The notes under the pieces are model-generated. The model ran no database searches, was not told the DNA's origin, and saw only the letters and a list, made by a program, of their open reading frames with translations. DNA of 64,000 nucleotides from Extibacter muris (GTDB lineage Bacteria > Bacillota > Clostridia > Lachnospirales > Lachnospiraceae). A program made the position numbers and the translations under genes. Positions 34,955-44,431 of this stretch are shown here, one piece after another (the first letter of the stretch is position 1; each line of letters starts with the position of its first letter). The stretch covers positions 186,001-250,000 of the forward strand of contig NZ_SMMX01000002.1 in assembly GCF_004345005.1 (NCBI RefSeq), in the 5' to 3' direction.

Positions 34955-36568
34955 ATGAACGTACCAACAAATCTGTTTATGTGGATAATGGCATGTCTGC
35001 CAATCATAGTTTTATTACTGCTGATGATCAAGTTCCAGTGGGGAGCTACGGAAGCTGCCCCGGTGGGGCTCGTGATAACGATTGTCACGGGAATCTTGTT
35101 TTACAAAGCGGATATCAGGCTTCTGGCAAGTGAAAGTGCCAAGGGCATATGGAGCGCGTTGATCATCCTTCTGATTGTTTGGACGGCGATACTGCTTTAC
35201 CAGGTTGCCGATGAGGCGAAGGCTTTCCTTGTCATCAGGAACGGGATGAGAAAACTGCTCCCAAATGAGCTCCTTATCGTACTGGCACTTGGCTGGATCT
35301 TGGAGAGCTTCCTCCAGGGTATCACCGGATTCGGCGTGCCGGTAGCGGTAGGCGCGCCGCTGCTGATTGGCATAGGGGTGGCCCCTCTGTACGCGGTCAT
35401 CATCCCGCTGCTTGGCCAGGCGTGGGGCAATACGTTCGGAACGCTGGCCGCTGCATGGGATGCGCTCGTGATGTCTACCGGCCTTCAGCCGGGAAGCCCT
35501 GATTATCTGGCGGCGGCATTCTGGGCAGGCTTCTTCATCTTGCTGTGGAATGTCGTTACCGGGCTCGTGATATGCTGGTTCTACGGCAAGGGCAGGGCGG
35601 TGAAGAAAGGGCTTCCGGCAGTGCTTATACTGGCCGTTATCCAGGGCGGAGGAGAATTGCTGCTGACACAGGTGAATACGACGATATCCTGTTTCGTCCC
35701 ATCTTGTATCGCGCTGGTCGTTCTGTTCCTGATTGGAAGAATGAAGATGTACAGAGAGGAATGGAGCCTTTCCGACAGCCCGATCATGAACCGTCATTCA
35801 TCTGCGGATGAGACCGCCGACGAAGCCCCGGCAGACATGTCCCTGCTGCAGGCGTTCGTGCCATATATCCTGCTGACGGCCCTTACGATGATCGTACTCG
35901 TCGTGACACCGGTGAACAAGTACCTGGGACAGCTGTCCCTTGGATTCTCCTTCCCTGAGACTTCGACGGGATATGGATTTGTGAACAAGGCTGAAGCATG
36001 CTTCTCGCCCCTGGCGCCGTTCACCCATGCCAGCATGTTCCTGTTCCTTGCCTCTATTGCAGGCATCCTGTACTTTAAAAGGCATGGCTGGATCAAGGCG
36101 GGCGGCACGAAGAGAGTATTTGCCAGATCGGTTGCCATGACGATGCCTTCCGGCATAGCTGTAATCGGCCTCGTCATCATGTCGAAGATAATGGGCGGGA
36201 CCGGGCAGACCATGGTCCTGGCGGATGGTATCGCCAGAATCCTCGGCAAAGCTTATGTCATACTGGCGCCGGTAGTAGGTATGATCGGATCATTTATGAC
36301 AGGAAGCAATATGTCCTCTAACATCCTGTTCGGCGATTTCCAGGTGACGACGGCGAACCTGCTTCATCTGGATAAGGCGGCATTCCTCGGAGCGCAGACC
36401 GCCGGGGGAGCTATCGGGAGTGCGATAAGCCCGAGCAAGATCATACTCGGGACGACCACGGCAGGCATTCTCGGAAGCGAAGGGCAGGTACTGAAAAAGA
36501 TTATACCAATTACGCTGACGACCACGCTAATAATCGGAATCATCGTATTTGTGTCAGTGATATTGTAG
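34955..36568 (+). CDS. LctP-family permease in ureide operon
   Basis: L-lactate permease family (LctP/GlcA) membrane protein of 537 residues with about 12-14 helices. The hallmark GFGVPVAVGAPLLIGIG, the TFGTLAAAWDAL segment and the late AQTAGGAIGSAISPSKI block are present. Known members carry lactate or glycolate with protons. In an operon that should produce oxamate, a close structural analogue of lactate and pyruvate, an exporter or exchanger of oxamate is a natural guess. That substrate is my inference and not known for the family. AGGAGATAG precedes the ATG. It sits between carbamate kinase and a small membrane protein gene. Confidence 0.82.
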   Translation: MNVPTNLFMWIMACLPIIVLLLLMIKFQWGATEAAPVGLVITIVTGILFYKADIRLLASESAKGIWSALIILLIVWTAILLYQVADEAKAFLVIRNGMRKLLPNELLIVLALGWILESFLQGITGFGVPVAVGAPLLIGIGVAPLYAVIIPLLGQAWGNTFGTLAAAWDALVMSTGLQPGSPDYLAAAFWAGFFILLWNVVTGLVICWFYGKGRAVKKGLPAVLILAVIQGGGELLLTQVNTTISCFVPSCIALVVLFLIGRMKMYREEWSLSDSPIMNRHSSADETADEAPADMSLLQAFVPYILLTALTMIVLVVTPVNKYLGQLSLGFSFPETSTGYGFVNKAEACFSPLAPFTHASMFLFLASIAGILYFKRHGWIKAGGTKRVFARSVAMTMPSGIAVIGLVIMSKIMGGTGQTMVLADGIARILGKAYVILAPVVGMIGSFMTGSNMSSNILFGDFQVTTANLLHLDKAAFLGAQTAGGAIGSAISPSKIILGTTTAGILGSEGQVLKKIIPITLTTTLIIGIIVFVSVIL

Positions 36569-36587
36569 AACCGGGAGATGTGGCACT

Positions 36588-36791
36588 ATGGAAAAGAAAA
36601 GTTTTTTTAAGACAAAAGAAGGCGGGCTTACGATTGCATTCGTAGTCATACTGATAGCGTTTGTCCTTATCCTGACAGGCCTTAAGATGCAGGGAGACGG
36701 GATGTGCGCGGCAGGATTTGTACTCATCGCCGCGGCAATGCTGTACTCGCCGCTGAAGGTATACGTGTTTGACCGCATAAGGAAAAGATAG
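36588..36791 (+). CDS. Small two-helix membrane protein (67 residues)
   Basis: Unrecognised protein with a charged N-terminus (MEKKSFFKTKEGG), two hydrophobic helices (about residues 16-32 and 38-52) and a basic C-terminus (RIRKR). The ribosome site GGGAGATG lies ahead of the ATG. It lies 19 bp after the LctP-like gene and 37 bp before the amidohydrolase, so it is cotranscribed and could be an accessory subunit of the permease. No family assigned. Confidence 0.65.
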   Translation: MEKKSFFKTKEGGLTIAFVVILIAFVLILTGLKMQGDGMCAAGFVLIAAAMLYSPLKVYVFDRIRKR

Positions 36792-36828
36792 ATGAGATTC
36801 GCCGGCTAGGGCGAGAAAGGGTATATAT

Positions 36829-38070
36829 ATGGTTATTGAGGAGATTACAGGCAGAATCGCAAGAGATTTGGAGCATTTGAAACAGTATACGGCGACACCT
36901 GGGAATGGCTGCACGAGACTGCCGTTCACGAAGGAAGCAAGAAAAGCAGTAGATTATCTGAAAGAGCTGATGCACGAGATTGACCTGGAAGTATCAGAGG
37001 ACGCGGCAGGCAATGTGTTCGGGGTATTGAAGGGAGAAGATCTGGATGCTCCCTGCGTGATGATGGGATCCCATTATGATTCTGTAACGAACGGCGGAGA
37101 CTACGATGGAATCGCAGGCGTCATCTGCGCGATAGAAGTGGCCCGCCTGCTCAGGGAAAAAGGTCTGAAGCCAAAGAGGAGCTTTGTAGCTGCCGGATTT
37201 AACGATGAAGAGGGCATGAGATTCGGAACCGGATACTTTGGTTCCGGAGCGATGCTCGGACACCGCGATGTAGAGTATACGAAGAAGTTCTGTGACAAAG
37301 ACGGAATCTCTATCTACGATGCGATGAAAGAGTATGGCCTAGTGCCGGAACATATAAGCGACGCGGCATGGGAAGACGGTAAGATCGGCTCCTTTCTGGA
37401 AGTACATATCGAACAGGGGCCGGTTCTCGACACGGAAGGCATTGAACTTGGGCTTGTAGACTGTATCGTCGGAATACAGAGATATATGGTGACAGTTAAC
37501 GGACGTGCCGACCATGCAGGGACCACGCCTATGGATATGAGGATGGACGCGGTGGACGCGGCGACCAAAGTAATCTCGAAGATTGCGGACTGGGCGAGAG
37601 AAAAAGCAGACGGTACGGTTGCCACGGTCGGTTACATCAATACGGTTCCGGGAGGGATGAACATCGTCGCGGAGAAAGTTGAATTCACGGTAGACATCCG
37701 TTCCAGGAATAACGATAACATCAACGACATCGCGGCCAGAATCAAGAAAGCGCTCGAGCGGGAAACAGCCGAGTACGGCGGCAGCTATGAGATTGAAAAC
37801 AAGCTGACGATCACGCCGGTCGAACTATCAGCCGAGATGCTGGATATCATGGAAGAAGAGTGCAAAGAGCTTGGCTACAGCTATAAGAGGATGCTCAGCG
37901 GAGCGGGGCATGATGCTCTGGAAATCGGGCAGAACCTGCCGACAGTCATGCTGTTCCTTCCGAGCAAAGACGGCAGAAGCCATTGTCCGGTCGAGTTTAC
38001 GAAGTACAGCGACTTTGCCAAGGGAACGGTTATCATGCAGAAGCTGGCGGAAGAGCTGCTTGTCAAATAA
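36829..38070 (+). CDS. allC: Allantoate amidohydrolase (M20 family)
   Basis: M20-family dinuclear metal enzyme of 413 residues, of the allantoate amidohydrolase/N-carbamoyl-amino-acid hydrolase group. Metal ligands are seen in GSHYDSVTNGGDYDG (His, Asp), FNDEEGMRFG (Glu-Glu) and EVHIEQGP (His), with the last His in SKDGRSHCPVEF. The middle part (DHAGTTPMDMRMDA) is the substrate-gating lid of this group. In this operon it should convert allantoate to ureidoglycine, ammonia and CO2, linking allantoinase to AllE. A second homologue lies at 41134, so which of the two is the main allantoate enzyme is not settled. The ATG is preceded by GAGAAAGGG. Confidence 0.83.
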   Translation: MVIEEITGRIARDLEHLKQYTATPGNGCTRLPFTKEARKAVDYLKELMHEIDLEVSEDAAGNVFGVLKGEDLDAPCVMMGSHYDSVTNGGDYDGIAGVICAIEVARLLREKGLKPKRSFVAAGFNDEEGMRFGTGYFGSGAMLGHRDVEYTKKFCDKDGISIYDAMKEYGLVPEHISDAAWEDGKIGSFLEVHIEQGPVLDTEGIELGLVDCIVGIQRYMVTVNGRADHAGTTPMDMRMDAVDAATKVISKIADWAREKADGTVATVGYINTVPGGMNIVAEKVEFTVDIRSRNNDNINDIAARIKKALERETAEYGGSYEIENKLTITPVELSAEMLDIMEEECKELGYSYKRMLSGAGHDALEIGQNLPTVMLFLPSKDGRSHCPVEFTKYSDFAKGTVIMQKLAEELLVK

Positions 38071-38096
38071 AGGAACGGACTGGGGCGCAGAATCGT

Positions 38097-39101
38097 ATGA
38101 ACAGCCAGATGTTGAACCCGATATATAAAAAGGAAAATCTCCGCCAATTGAGGAGATATCTTGGAATGACCCAGAAAGAGTTCATCTGCCGGTTCCTTCC
38201 TGATTCGGAAGGAACGCCGTCTATGAGCGCGGCTACTTATTCTAATGTAGAGTCCAGGGGAGGGAGACGGCTTGACGAAGTGGTTCTGTCGGCCGCGGCT
38301 GCCCTACAGATAGACTCTATGATGTTCTCCATGAAGCCGGAGGAATTTGCACGGAAGATAGACATGCTTCTGCCTGCGACGAAAGCGGCGGAAGATTTGT
38401 GCGGAAACAATGCCAAAAAGGGAAAGATAGATGAACTGCTGTTCAGGCTCACCATGTATTTTGCCGAGAAGCTGATGGATAAGGAGCTCAAAAAAGGGGA
38501 CCAGATAGAATCCGACCGGGAACTTGCAAGGAAGATGAACGTCGGCCGTTCGGTTATCCGGGAAGCCCTTAAGGTGCTGGACGTTCTCGGGATGATTGAC
38601 ATCCGTCCCGGACAGGGTACTTATATCAGCAGCGCGGAAGCTGATTTCTTCATCATTCCTCTGTCATGGTCCCTCTTTCTGAACGGCAGCCAGGTGGAAG
38701 ACATCCTTATGGTCAGGAACGTATTGGAAGTGAAAGCGGCAGAACTGGCAGCCGGCTTCATAGAAGAGGCAGATATCCATAAGCTGGAAGAGATTTCAGA
38801 GCTTGTACGCAGGGCTTACGTAGAACAGAACGAAAAGGATCTGCTGGAGCATGACATAGAATTTCACACGTGTATTGCACAATGTTCCGGAAGCCAGGTC
38901 ATCTACAGCATGATACAGACCATCAGCAATCTTATGAAGCACATAAGCGGTACGGGGATGGCAGGGCATGGACAGATGAAAGCTATCTGCGAGGAACATG
39001 AGGAAGTGCAGCGGTCCATTCTGGCCCATGACAGGGACGGGGCCGCCCGGGCGATGGAAGAGCATCTGGAACAGTCTGTCACGAGATATAATTACAGATA
39101 A
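38097..39101 (+). CDS. GntR/FadR-type regulator with N-terminal XRE-like domain
   Basis: Regulator of 334 residues with an unusual domain order. Residues 10-65 look like an XRE/Cro helix-turn-helix (LRQLRRYLGMTQKEFICRFL, then SAATYSNVESRG). Residues 110-185 are a GntR winged helix (DQIESDRELARKMNVGRSVIREALKVL, GQGTYIS). Residues 195-330 are an FCD ligand domain (RNVLEVKAAELAAGFI, EHDIEFHTCIAQCSG with metal-binding His and Asp, EEHEEVQRSILAHD). The start at 38097 has a weak ribosome site, and translation may be coupled to allC 26 bp upstream. It lies at the end of the allE operon and is likely to regulate it or the linked genes. Confidence 0.8.
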   Translation: MNSQMLNPIYKKENLRQLRRYLGMTQKEFICRFLPDSEGTPSMSAATYSNVESRGGRRLDEVVLSAAAALQIDSMMFSMKPEEFARKIDMLLPATKAAEDLCGNNAKKGKIDELLFRLTMYFAEKLMDKELKKGDQIESDRELARKMNVGRSVIREALKVLDVLGMIDIRPGQGTYISSAEADFFIIPLSWSLFLNGSQVEDILMVRNVLEVKAAELAAGFIEEADIHKLEEISELVRRAYVEQNEKDLLEHDIEFHTCIAQCSGSQVIYSMIQTISNLMKHISGTGMAGHGQMKAICEEHEEVQRSILAHDRDGAARAMEEHLEQSVTRYNYR

Positions 39102-39108
39102 TGCGACG

Positions 39109-39155
39109 AAAAAGACACAGGTATGACAAATTACGTTATGCGGCTGTGTCTTTTT
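39109..39155 (+). terminator. Terminator after the GntR gene
   Basis: AAAAAGACACAG (39109-39120) pairs exactly with CTGTGTCTTTTT (39144-39155), ending the allE operon. Confidence 0.8.
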
Positions 39156-39238
39156 GTGTTATACTGAAGATATTCTCAGCTTAAGATGTTGTAAATGTCC
39201 GGCTGAGGCTGATATCAATGATGGCGGTGAGGTTGAAG

Positions 39239-40909
39239 ATGGGATTTAGTGTAGAAGAGCTGCTGCAGGCAGAAGGGTTAAAGGATGTTAAAGTAATAAG
39301 CGGAGAGAGGGGGCTTGACAGGGAGATCAAAGGGGTGACGATTATCGAAGCTCCTGATATCGTCAAGTTCATAGATGGCGGCGAAGTGCTTCTGACAGGG
39401 CTGTATGCGTTCCGGTCATGTACGGTTGATGAGTTCAAAGGGTATCTCAACGAGCTCACGAGAAAGAGCGTCAGCGCGCTCGTCTTGAAGCGGGGCCGGA
39501 AAGTGGAGAACGCGGATACGAAGATTGGCCTTCTGCTTGAGTTTTCGGAGACTCATGCCATACCAATCCTGGAAGTGCCTTTTGAATTTTCATTCAGGGA
39601 TATCATGAGCCTTATCATGGAGCGCCTGTTCAATGAGGAAGTGACTAGGCTGAAGTATTTTAAGACTACATATGATAATTTCGTGGCACTTGCTCTGGCG
39701 CCGGATTCAAAAGGGAAAGGGATCGACAATATCCTGGATGTGCTTGCCAAGCTGATTCGTAATCCGGTTGCGGTTTTCAACCAGAATATGTCCTGCCTCG
39801 CCTGTACGGAGGGGGCAGGCACGGAACTTAAGATCAGGAAAGATGCAGCGCCCTTTGCGCCTGGTACATATTCTAATTACAATTACCTGAAGCAAGAAGG
39901 TGAAGTGCCCCAGTGTATCATCCAGGTTAAGATGAGCTTCCGGGAGAAGATATATCTCGTTGTCACCGAACTTAACCAGGCGTTCAACACGATGGACTGT
40001 ATTGCGGCTGAGAGCGCGATTACGGCGCTCCGATTTGAATTCTCCAGGCAGCATGCGGTGACAGAGCTGGAAAAGAAGTTCCAGAATGATATCATGCACA
40101 ATATCCTGAACGGCAAGGTGCATTCAATCGGAGAACTCCAAAAGAATACGAGCCTGCTCGGAGTAGAGATAGATGGCTGCTACCGGGTCATCGTGTTCGG
40201 GATGACGAATGAAGGCAGGGCGAAAGGCGATTTCAAGGCTAAGGTCAAGGATACGAACGTGCTGAGCACTGCAATATCTGCCCATATATCAGAGGCACGG
40301 ATACATAATGATCTGGACAAGATCGTCGTGATACAGAAGGTGGACAGGGAGCAGACGCAGGAAGAATACCGCCGGGAGATAAAAGAAGAGGCAGAACGGG
40401 TGCAGGCGGACGTATCATCCTATGACAAGCATCTGAAAGTAAAAGCGGGAGTCGGGCGGATGGTAGAAGGGATTATAAATCTTCCGGAAAGCTTCAAGGA
40501 GGCGAAAGAGGCCTTCATGTTTGTCGATGTGGCCGGAGAGATATCAGAAGATGGGAATTCCCAGGCGATGCTGTTCTCGGATCTGGGGATCTTCAAGCTG
40601 CTATGCCAGCTGGATGATTCGTCTAAGATGCTTGAATACGTGCCGGAAGGGCTTCAGAAGCTCTATAATTACAAGAAGCCGCAGAGGGACGATCTGATCG
40701 TCACTTTAAAGACGTATCTCGACAGGAACCAGAATCTGTCGAAGACCGCGCAGGACCTGTATGTACACTATAAGACCGCGGCCTACAGGATTGAAAAGAT
40801 CACAAAGATCACAGGCATAGATTTTGACAATGCTAATGAGGTGCTGGCAGTCCGTATCGGGCTTGTGGTATATAAGATGATAGAGAACTACAATAGGGAT
40901 TTTATATAA
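39239..40909 (+). CDS. pucR: PucR-family purine catabolism regulator
   Basis: Regulator of 556 residues. The N-terminal ~125 residues are the PucR domain (SVEELLQAEGLKDVKVISGE, EAPDIVKFIDGGEVLLTGLY). The centre has a GGDEF-like fold (KVKAGVGRMVEGIINLPESF). The C-terminal 60 residues are the PucR helix-turn-helix (TLKTYLDRNQNLSKTAQDLYVHYKTAAYRIEKI, abbreviated here to the LSKTAQDLYVH core). B. subtilis PucR controls purine and allantoin genes. The start at 39239 has GAGG six bases before it; 39218 is an alternative with a weaker site. It stands between the two ureide transcription units and has its own terminator, so it is the best candidate for binding TGGTTRACCA. Confidence 0.85.
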   Translation: MGFSVEELLQAEGLKDVKVISGERGLDREIKGVTIIEAPDIVKFIDGGEVLLTGLYAFRSCTVDEFKGYLNELTRKSVSALVLKRGRKVENADTKIGLLLEFSETHAIPILEVPFEFSFRDIMSLIMERLFNEEVTRLKYFKTTYDNFVALALAPDSKGKGIDNILDVLAKLIRNPVAVFNQNMSCLACTEGAGTELKIRKDAAPFAPGTYSNYNYLKQEGEVPQCIIQVKMSFREKIYLVVTELNQAFNTMDCIAAESAITALRFEFSRQHAVTELEKKFQNDIMHNILNGKVHSIGELQKNTSLLGVEIDGCYRVIVFGMTNEGRAKGDFKAKVKDTNVLSTAISAHISEARIHNDLDKIVVIQKVDREQTQEEYRREIKEEAERVQADVSSYDKHLKVKAGVGRMVEGIINLPESFKEAKEAFMFVDVAGEISEDGNSQAMLFSDLGIFKLLCQLDDSSKMLEYVPEGLQKLYNYKKPQRDDLIVTLKTYLDRNQNLSKTAQDLYVHYKTAAYRIEKITKITGIDFDNANEVLAVRIGLVVYKMIENYNRDFI

Positions 40910-40930
40910 ATTCCGGAGAGAAATGCGAAG

Positions 40931-40975
40931 AGAGAGATAGTTTATCCAGACTAGATAAATTATCTCTCTTTTTTT
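40931..40975 (+). terminator. Terminator after pucR
   Basis: AGAGAGATA with inner TTTAT pairs with ATAAA and TATCTCTCT, followed by seven T. Confidence 0.85.
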
Positions 40976-41133
40976 ATCTTTATGCTCCGATGCATTTTGT
41001 TAAAAAATTATCTATAATGTGCAATATAGATAAAAAATATCTAATGAGCAACAGCTATGTATACTTATTGAATGATTGGTATTGGGCCGCTTGTGCATAA
41101 TTACCAAGTCAGAAAGCAGTATGGAGGGATTTT

Positions 41134-42381
41134 ATGGACATTAACTTGGAAAGGGTCCTTTCCCGTCTGGAAGATCTGTATCAGTGTGGTGCGCAGGATG
41201 ACGGAACGTATACGAGGATGGCATATTCGCCCGAAGATGTAAAAGGGAGAGAGAGATTCAAGGGATATTTCCGTAAGCTTGGACTAAAGCCTCGCATGGA
41301 TGAGGCCGGCAATCTGATTGTCAGGCTGGAAGGAGAGCATCCAAATCTTCCGGCTATCGTGACCGGTTCCCATCTGGATACGGTTCCGGACGGCGGGAAG
41401 TATGACGGGGTGCTCGGCTGCGTGGCAGGCCTGGAAGTGTGCGAGACGCTCATCGAGAGCGGCAGGAGGCTGAAACATCCGCTAGAAGTCGTCGTATTTA
41501 CAGATGAGGAAGGATTCCGTTTTGGAAGCGGGCTTCTCGGAAGCGGCGCCATGTGCGGCGAGGAGCTTCCTATCAGCGAAGCAGACGAGGATATGTATGG
41601 GATGACCAGGGGAGAAGTGATGAAGGCCTATGGCCTCGATGTCGCAACGGTGCCCGGGGCAGAGCGTAAGAAGGACAGCATGCACTGCTTTCTGGAGCTT
41701 CACGTTGAGCAGGGGGCCTCGTTATATAAGAGCCGGACACCTATAGGCGTCGTATCGTCCATCGCCGGCGTGAGCCGTTATGAAATCGTCATAAAAGGAG
41801 AGGCCAACCACGCAGGAAGCACTGTGATGGCCGACCGCAGGGACGCGCTCGTGGCGGCATCCAGATTCATAGCCGCCGTGCCGCAGATTGTGAAGGAGCA
41901 CGGCAATGCATATACGGTGGCGACGGTCGGCACGATGAAAGTAGTTCCCAATTCTGTCAATGTAATTCCGGGGACGTGTACCTTTCACCTGGAAATCAGG
42001 GACCAGGACGGAAAGATGATAGAGCGTATCGAAAAGAAATTAAAAGCGCAGCTGGAACATATCTGCAAAGAGATGGCGGAAGAGTGTTCCTTTGAACGAT
42101 TCTCTTATCATGAACCCGCGCCTATGGCCGAGTGGGTCAGAGACAGCATCGAGGCATCCGTACAGGAACTGGGCATCGGCTATCGTGTGCTGCCAAGCGG
42201 CGCGTTCCACGACTCCCTTATCATGACCTCCAGATTTCCGACGGGAATGATATTTGTGCCAAGCGTGGATGGCATCAGCCATTCGAGATATGAATTTACA
42301 GAGGGAGAAGATATCGGGCAGGGATGCAGGGTGCTTCTGGAAACGATTCTCAAGGTAGATAACATGGATGCCCCATGTTAA
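41134..42381 (+). CDS. M20-family N-carbamoyl amino acid hydrolase / allantoate deiminase (second copy)
   Basis: Paralogue of the enzyme at 36829, 415 residues. Metal-binding motifs are kept: GSHLDTVPDGGKYDGVLG, FTDEEGFRFG, ELHVEQGASLY and a final His in SVDGISHSRYEF. The lid segment NHAGSTVMADRRDA is also present. The family covers allantoate amidohydrolase, ureidoglycolate amidohydrolase and L-N-carbamoylase, and I cannot tell which applies. It heads a unit with a DAO-type flavoenzyme and EtfBA, so it may release an amino acid that the flavoenzyme oxidises. TGGAGGG precedes the start. Confidence 0.8.
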   Translation: MDINLERVLSRLEDLYQCGAQDDGTYTRMAYSPEDVKGRERFKGYFRKLGLKPRMDEAGNLIVRLEGEHPNLPAIVTGSHLDTVPDGGKYDGVLGCVAGLEVCETLIESGRRLKHPLEVVVFTDEEGFRFGSGLLGSGAMCGEELPISEADEDMYGMTRGEVMKAYGLDVATVPGAERKKDSMHCFLELHVEQGASLYKSRTPIGVVSSIAGVSRYEIVIKGEANHAGSTVMADRRDALVAASRFIAAVPQIVKEHGNAYTVATVGTMKVVPNSVNVIPGTCTFHLEIRDQDGKMIERIEKKLKAQLEHICKEMAEECSFERFSYHEPAPMAEWVRDSIEASVQELGIGYRVLPSGAFHDSLIMTSRFPTGMIFVPSVDGISHSRYEFTEGEDIGQGCRVLLETILKVDNMDAPC

Positions 42382-42418
42382 ATAATAAAAAGATAAAAAA
42401 AGAAAGGTAGGTAATGTT

Positions 42419-43579
42419 ATGGACAAGAAAAAAATCGGTATTATTGGCGGAGGTATTTCAGGAACCTGTCTCGGATATCATCTGAGCCTTTATGATAATG
42501 CAGAGGTGGTCGTATTTGAAAAAGACACCATCGGTGGAGCTTCCACTGCGAAATCGGCTGGAACGGTATGCCTTTTTGACGATTCGTTGAAAAACAGATA
42601 CTGGGATGTAAGGCTGTATGGATTTGAATCCTATCTCAAGATGGAAGAGGAAGAGAAAGGTTCTGCAGGCTTTGACAAGACAGGAACACTTGTAGTAGCT
42701 ACAGACGAGAAAGTGGAAGCGACCATCAAGACAGGTATCGCTCTTGCCAAAGCTGCAGGCTATACAGGAGAATATATTACAGACAAGGACAAGATCAAAG
42801 AGATTCTTCCAGACATTTCAACGGAGAACATACTTGGTGCAGGATATACGCAGGATGACGGCTACTTTGACGGAACGATGATTTCCAATACATATGCTAA
42901 GAAAATGCAGAAGAACGGCGGGGCAGTCAAGACCGGCGTAAAAGTGACAGAAGTCAAGGTTGAGGACAAGAAGATCAAAGGTCTCAAGACGAGTGACGGA
43001 GAAGACTATGAGTTCGACTATGTAGTAGACTGTACAGGACCGTGGAGCAAATTCACAGGTGAGATGGTAGGCATGGATGTGCCAATCTGGCATACGAAGG
43101 CAGAAGCATTCTTCTTATGCCCTCCTGGAAAGAAATTAGGATACACCTTCCCTGTATTGAAATATCCCGCTTTCTATGCACTTAGGGCAGGTGACAACAT
43201 CTTTATCTGCAAGTCCCATCTCTCTATGGATCTGAGCAATCCTATGCATGCAGGCCAGTGGGATCCAGACAAGCTTCCGGCTACAGGCGGGACAGATGAC
43301 TATTTCATCGACTTCCTGTTAGACCAGCTCGAGTGCAGGGTGCCTGGCATCGTGGACAGCGGCCTCGTATCTTCCTGGCTGTCATACCGGGCAGAGCCGA
43401 AGGACTTCCTTCCAATCCTTGGAGAGACGCCGGTAGAAGGCTATATACTTGCGACCGGATACGGCGGAAACGGTGTCATCGAGGCACCGGCGGCCAGCAG
43501 AGACCTTGCCAAGTTCATCATGCGGGGAGAGAAGACGCCATTACTGGAAGACTGGGCATTTGAACGTCTGTTGAAGTAA
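42419..43579 (+). CDS. DAO-family FAD-dependent oxidoreductase
   Basis: FAD protein of 386 residues of the D-amino acid/glycine/sarcosine oxidase-dehydrogenase family. The dinucleotide motif GIIGGGISGTCLGYHL is at residue 8, and the adenine-binding Glu follows in VVVFEKDTIGG. A second motif, DCTGPWS, is near residue 203, and the C-terminal YGGNGVIEAPA block is typical. A neighbouring EtfBA pair points to a dehydrogenase that gives electrons to ETF and not to oxygen, which suits an anaerobe. The substrate is unknown. The context suggests glycine or an N-substituted amino acid from ureide breakdown. AGAAAGGTAGG precedes the start. Confidence 0.78.
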   Translation: MDKKKIGIIGGGISGTCLGYHLSLYDNAEVVVFEKDTIGGASTAKSAGTVCLFDDSLKNRYWDVRLYGFESYLKMEEEEKGSAGFDKTGTLVVATDEKVEATIKTGIALAKAAGYTGEYITDKDKIKEILPDISTENILGAGYTQDDGYFDGTMISNTYAKKMQKNGGAVKTGVKVTEVKVEDKKIKGLKTSDGEDYEFDYVVDCTGPWSKFTGEMVGMDVPIWHTKAEAFFLCPPGKKLGYTFPVLKYPAFYALRAGDNIFICKSHLSMDLSNPMHAGQWDPDKLPATGGTDDYFIDFLLDQLECRVPGIVDSGLVSSWLSYRAEPKDFLPILGETPVEGYILATGYGGNGVIEAPAASRDLAKFIMRGEKTPLLEDWAFERLLK

Positions 43580-43636
43580 GTATGCCTGATTGGACATCAG
43601 CGGTTCGATAAGGATATATGACAGAGAGGAGAAGTT

Positions 43637-44431
43637 ATGAATATAGCAGTTCTTATAAAGCAGGTACCTGTTTCCAATGACGTTTCCGTAGATCCGGAAA
43701 CCCACGCGCTTGTCCGTGCAACCTCTGAGGGGATGATCAATCCTGCAGACTTGAATGCGATTGAAGCGGCCATGGTATTAAAAGAGCAGACGGAAGGCAA
43801 GGTCGTGGTGTTCACGATGGGGCCTCCGGATGCAGAGAAGGCACTTAGAGATGCGATGGCGATGGGCTGTGACGAGAGCTGTCTCATTACGGACAGATGC
43901 CTTGCCGGAGGAGATACGATTGCGACAGCCAAGGTGCTTGCAGAAAGCATTGGCAGATATGGAACATTTGACCTGATATTGAGCGGAGCGCTGTCGGCAG
44001 ACGGCGCTACCGGACAAGTAGGAGCGATGGTGGCAGAGTATATGGGAATTCCGCATGTGGCAGAGATACAGGGGTTTGCCTATGATGAGAGTGCGGCCGG
44101 CAGTATTCTGGCAGTGAAAAAGTTCCAGGGGATGGAATTCAAGATCAAAGCTGCGCTTCCTGCACTCATGAGCGTGTGCTTTGGCTGCAATGAGCCGCGT
44201 CTGGCGACACTCCGCACGAAGCGGGCGGCAAAGAGCAAGCCGCTGGAAGTGTATACGAATGCCGAACTCGGCATGGCGGCCGATGAAATCGGACTGGAAG
44301 GTTCCCCTACTGACGTGACGGACTCTTTTGAACCGGAAAGTACGAGAAAAGCGCAGATGCTTAGCGGTACGCCGGATGAGCTGGCACGTAAACTGAAAGA
44401 GTTGATCGAGATTGAGAAAGGAAAAGAATAG
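43637..44431 (+). CDS. etfB: Electron transfer flavoprotein beta subunit
   Basis: EtfB of 264 residues (MNIAVLIKQVP at the start, GGDTIATAKVLAE and SGALSADGATGQVGAMVAE in the middle). It binds AMP or FAD and works with EtfA to pass electrons from a dehydrogenase. AGAGGAG precedes the ATG. The stop and the etfA start are directly adjacent. No Bcd or hydrogenase gene is nearby, and the only partner dehydrogenase is the DAO-like protein upstream. Whether the ETF is of the bifurcating type cannot be decided by eye. Confidence 0.88.
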   Translation: MNIAVLIKQVPVSNDVSVDPETHALVRATSEGMINPADLNAIEAAMVLKEQTEGKVVVFTMGPPDAEKALRDAMAMGCDESCLITDRCLAGGDTIATAKVLAESIGRYGTFDLILSGALSADGATGQVGAMVAEYMGIPHVAEIQGFAYDESAAGSILAVKKFQGMEFKIKAALPALMSVCFGCNEPRLATLRTKRAAKSKPLEVYTNAELGMAADEIGLEGSPTDVTDSFEPESTRKAQMLSGTPDELARKLKELIEIEKGKE

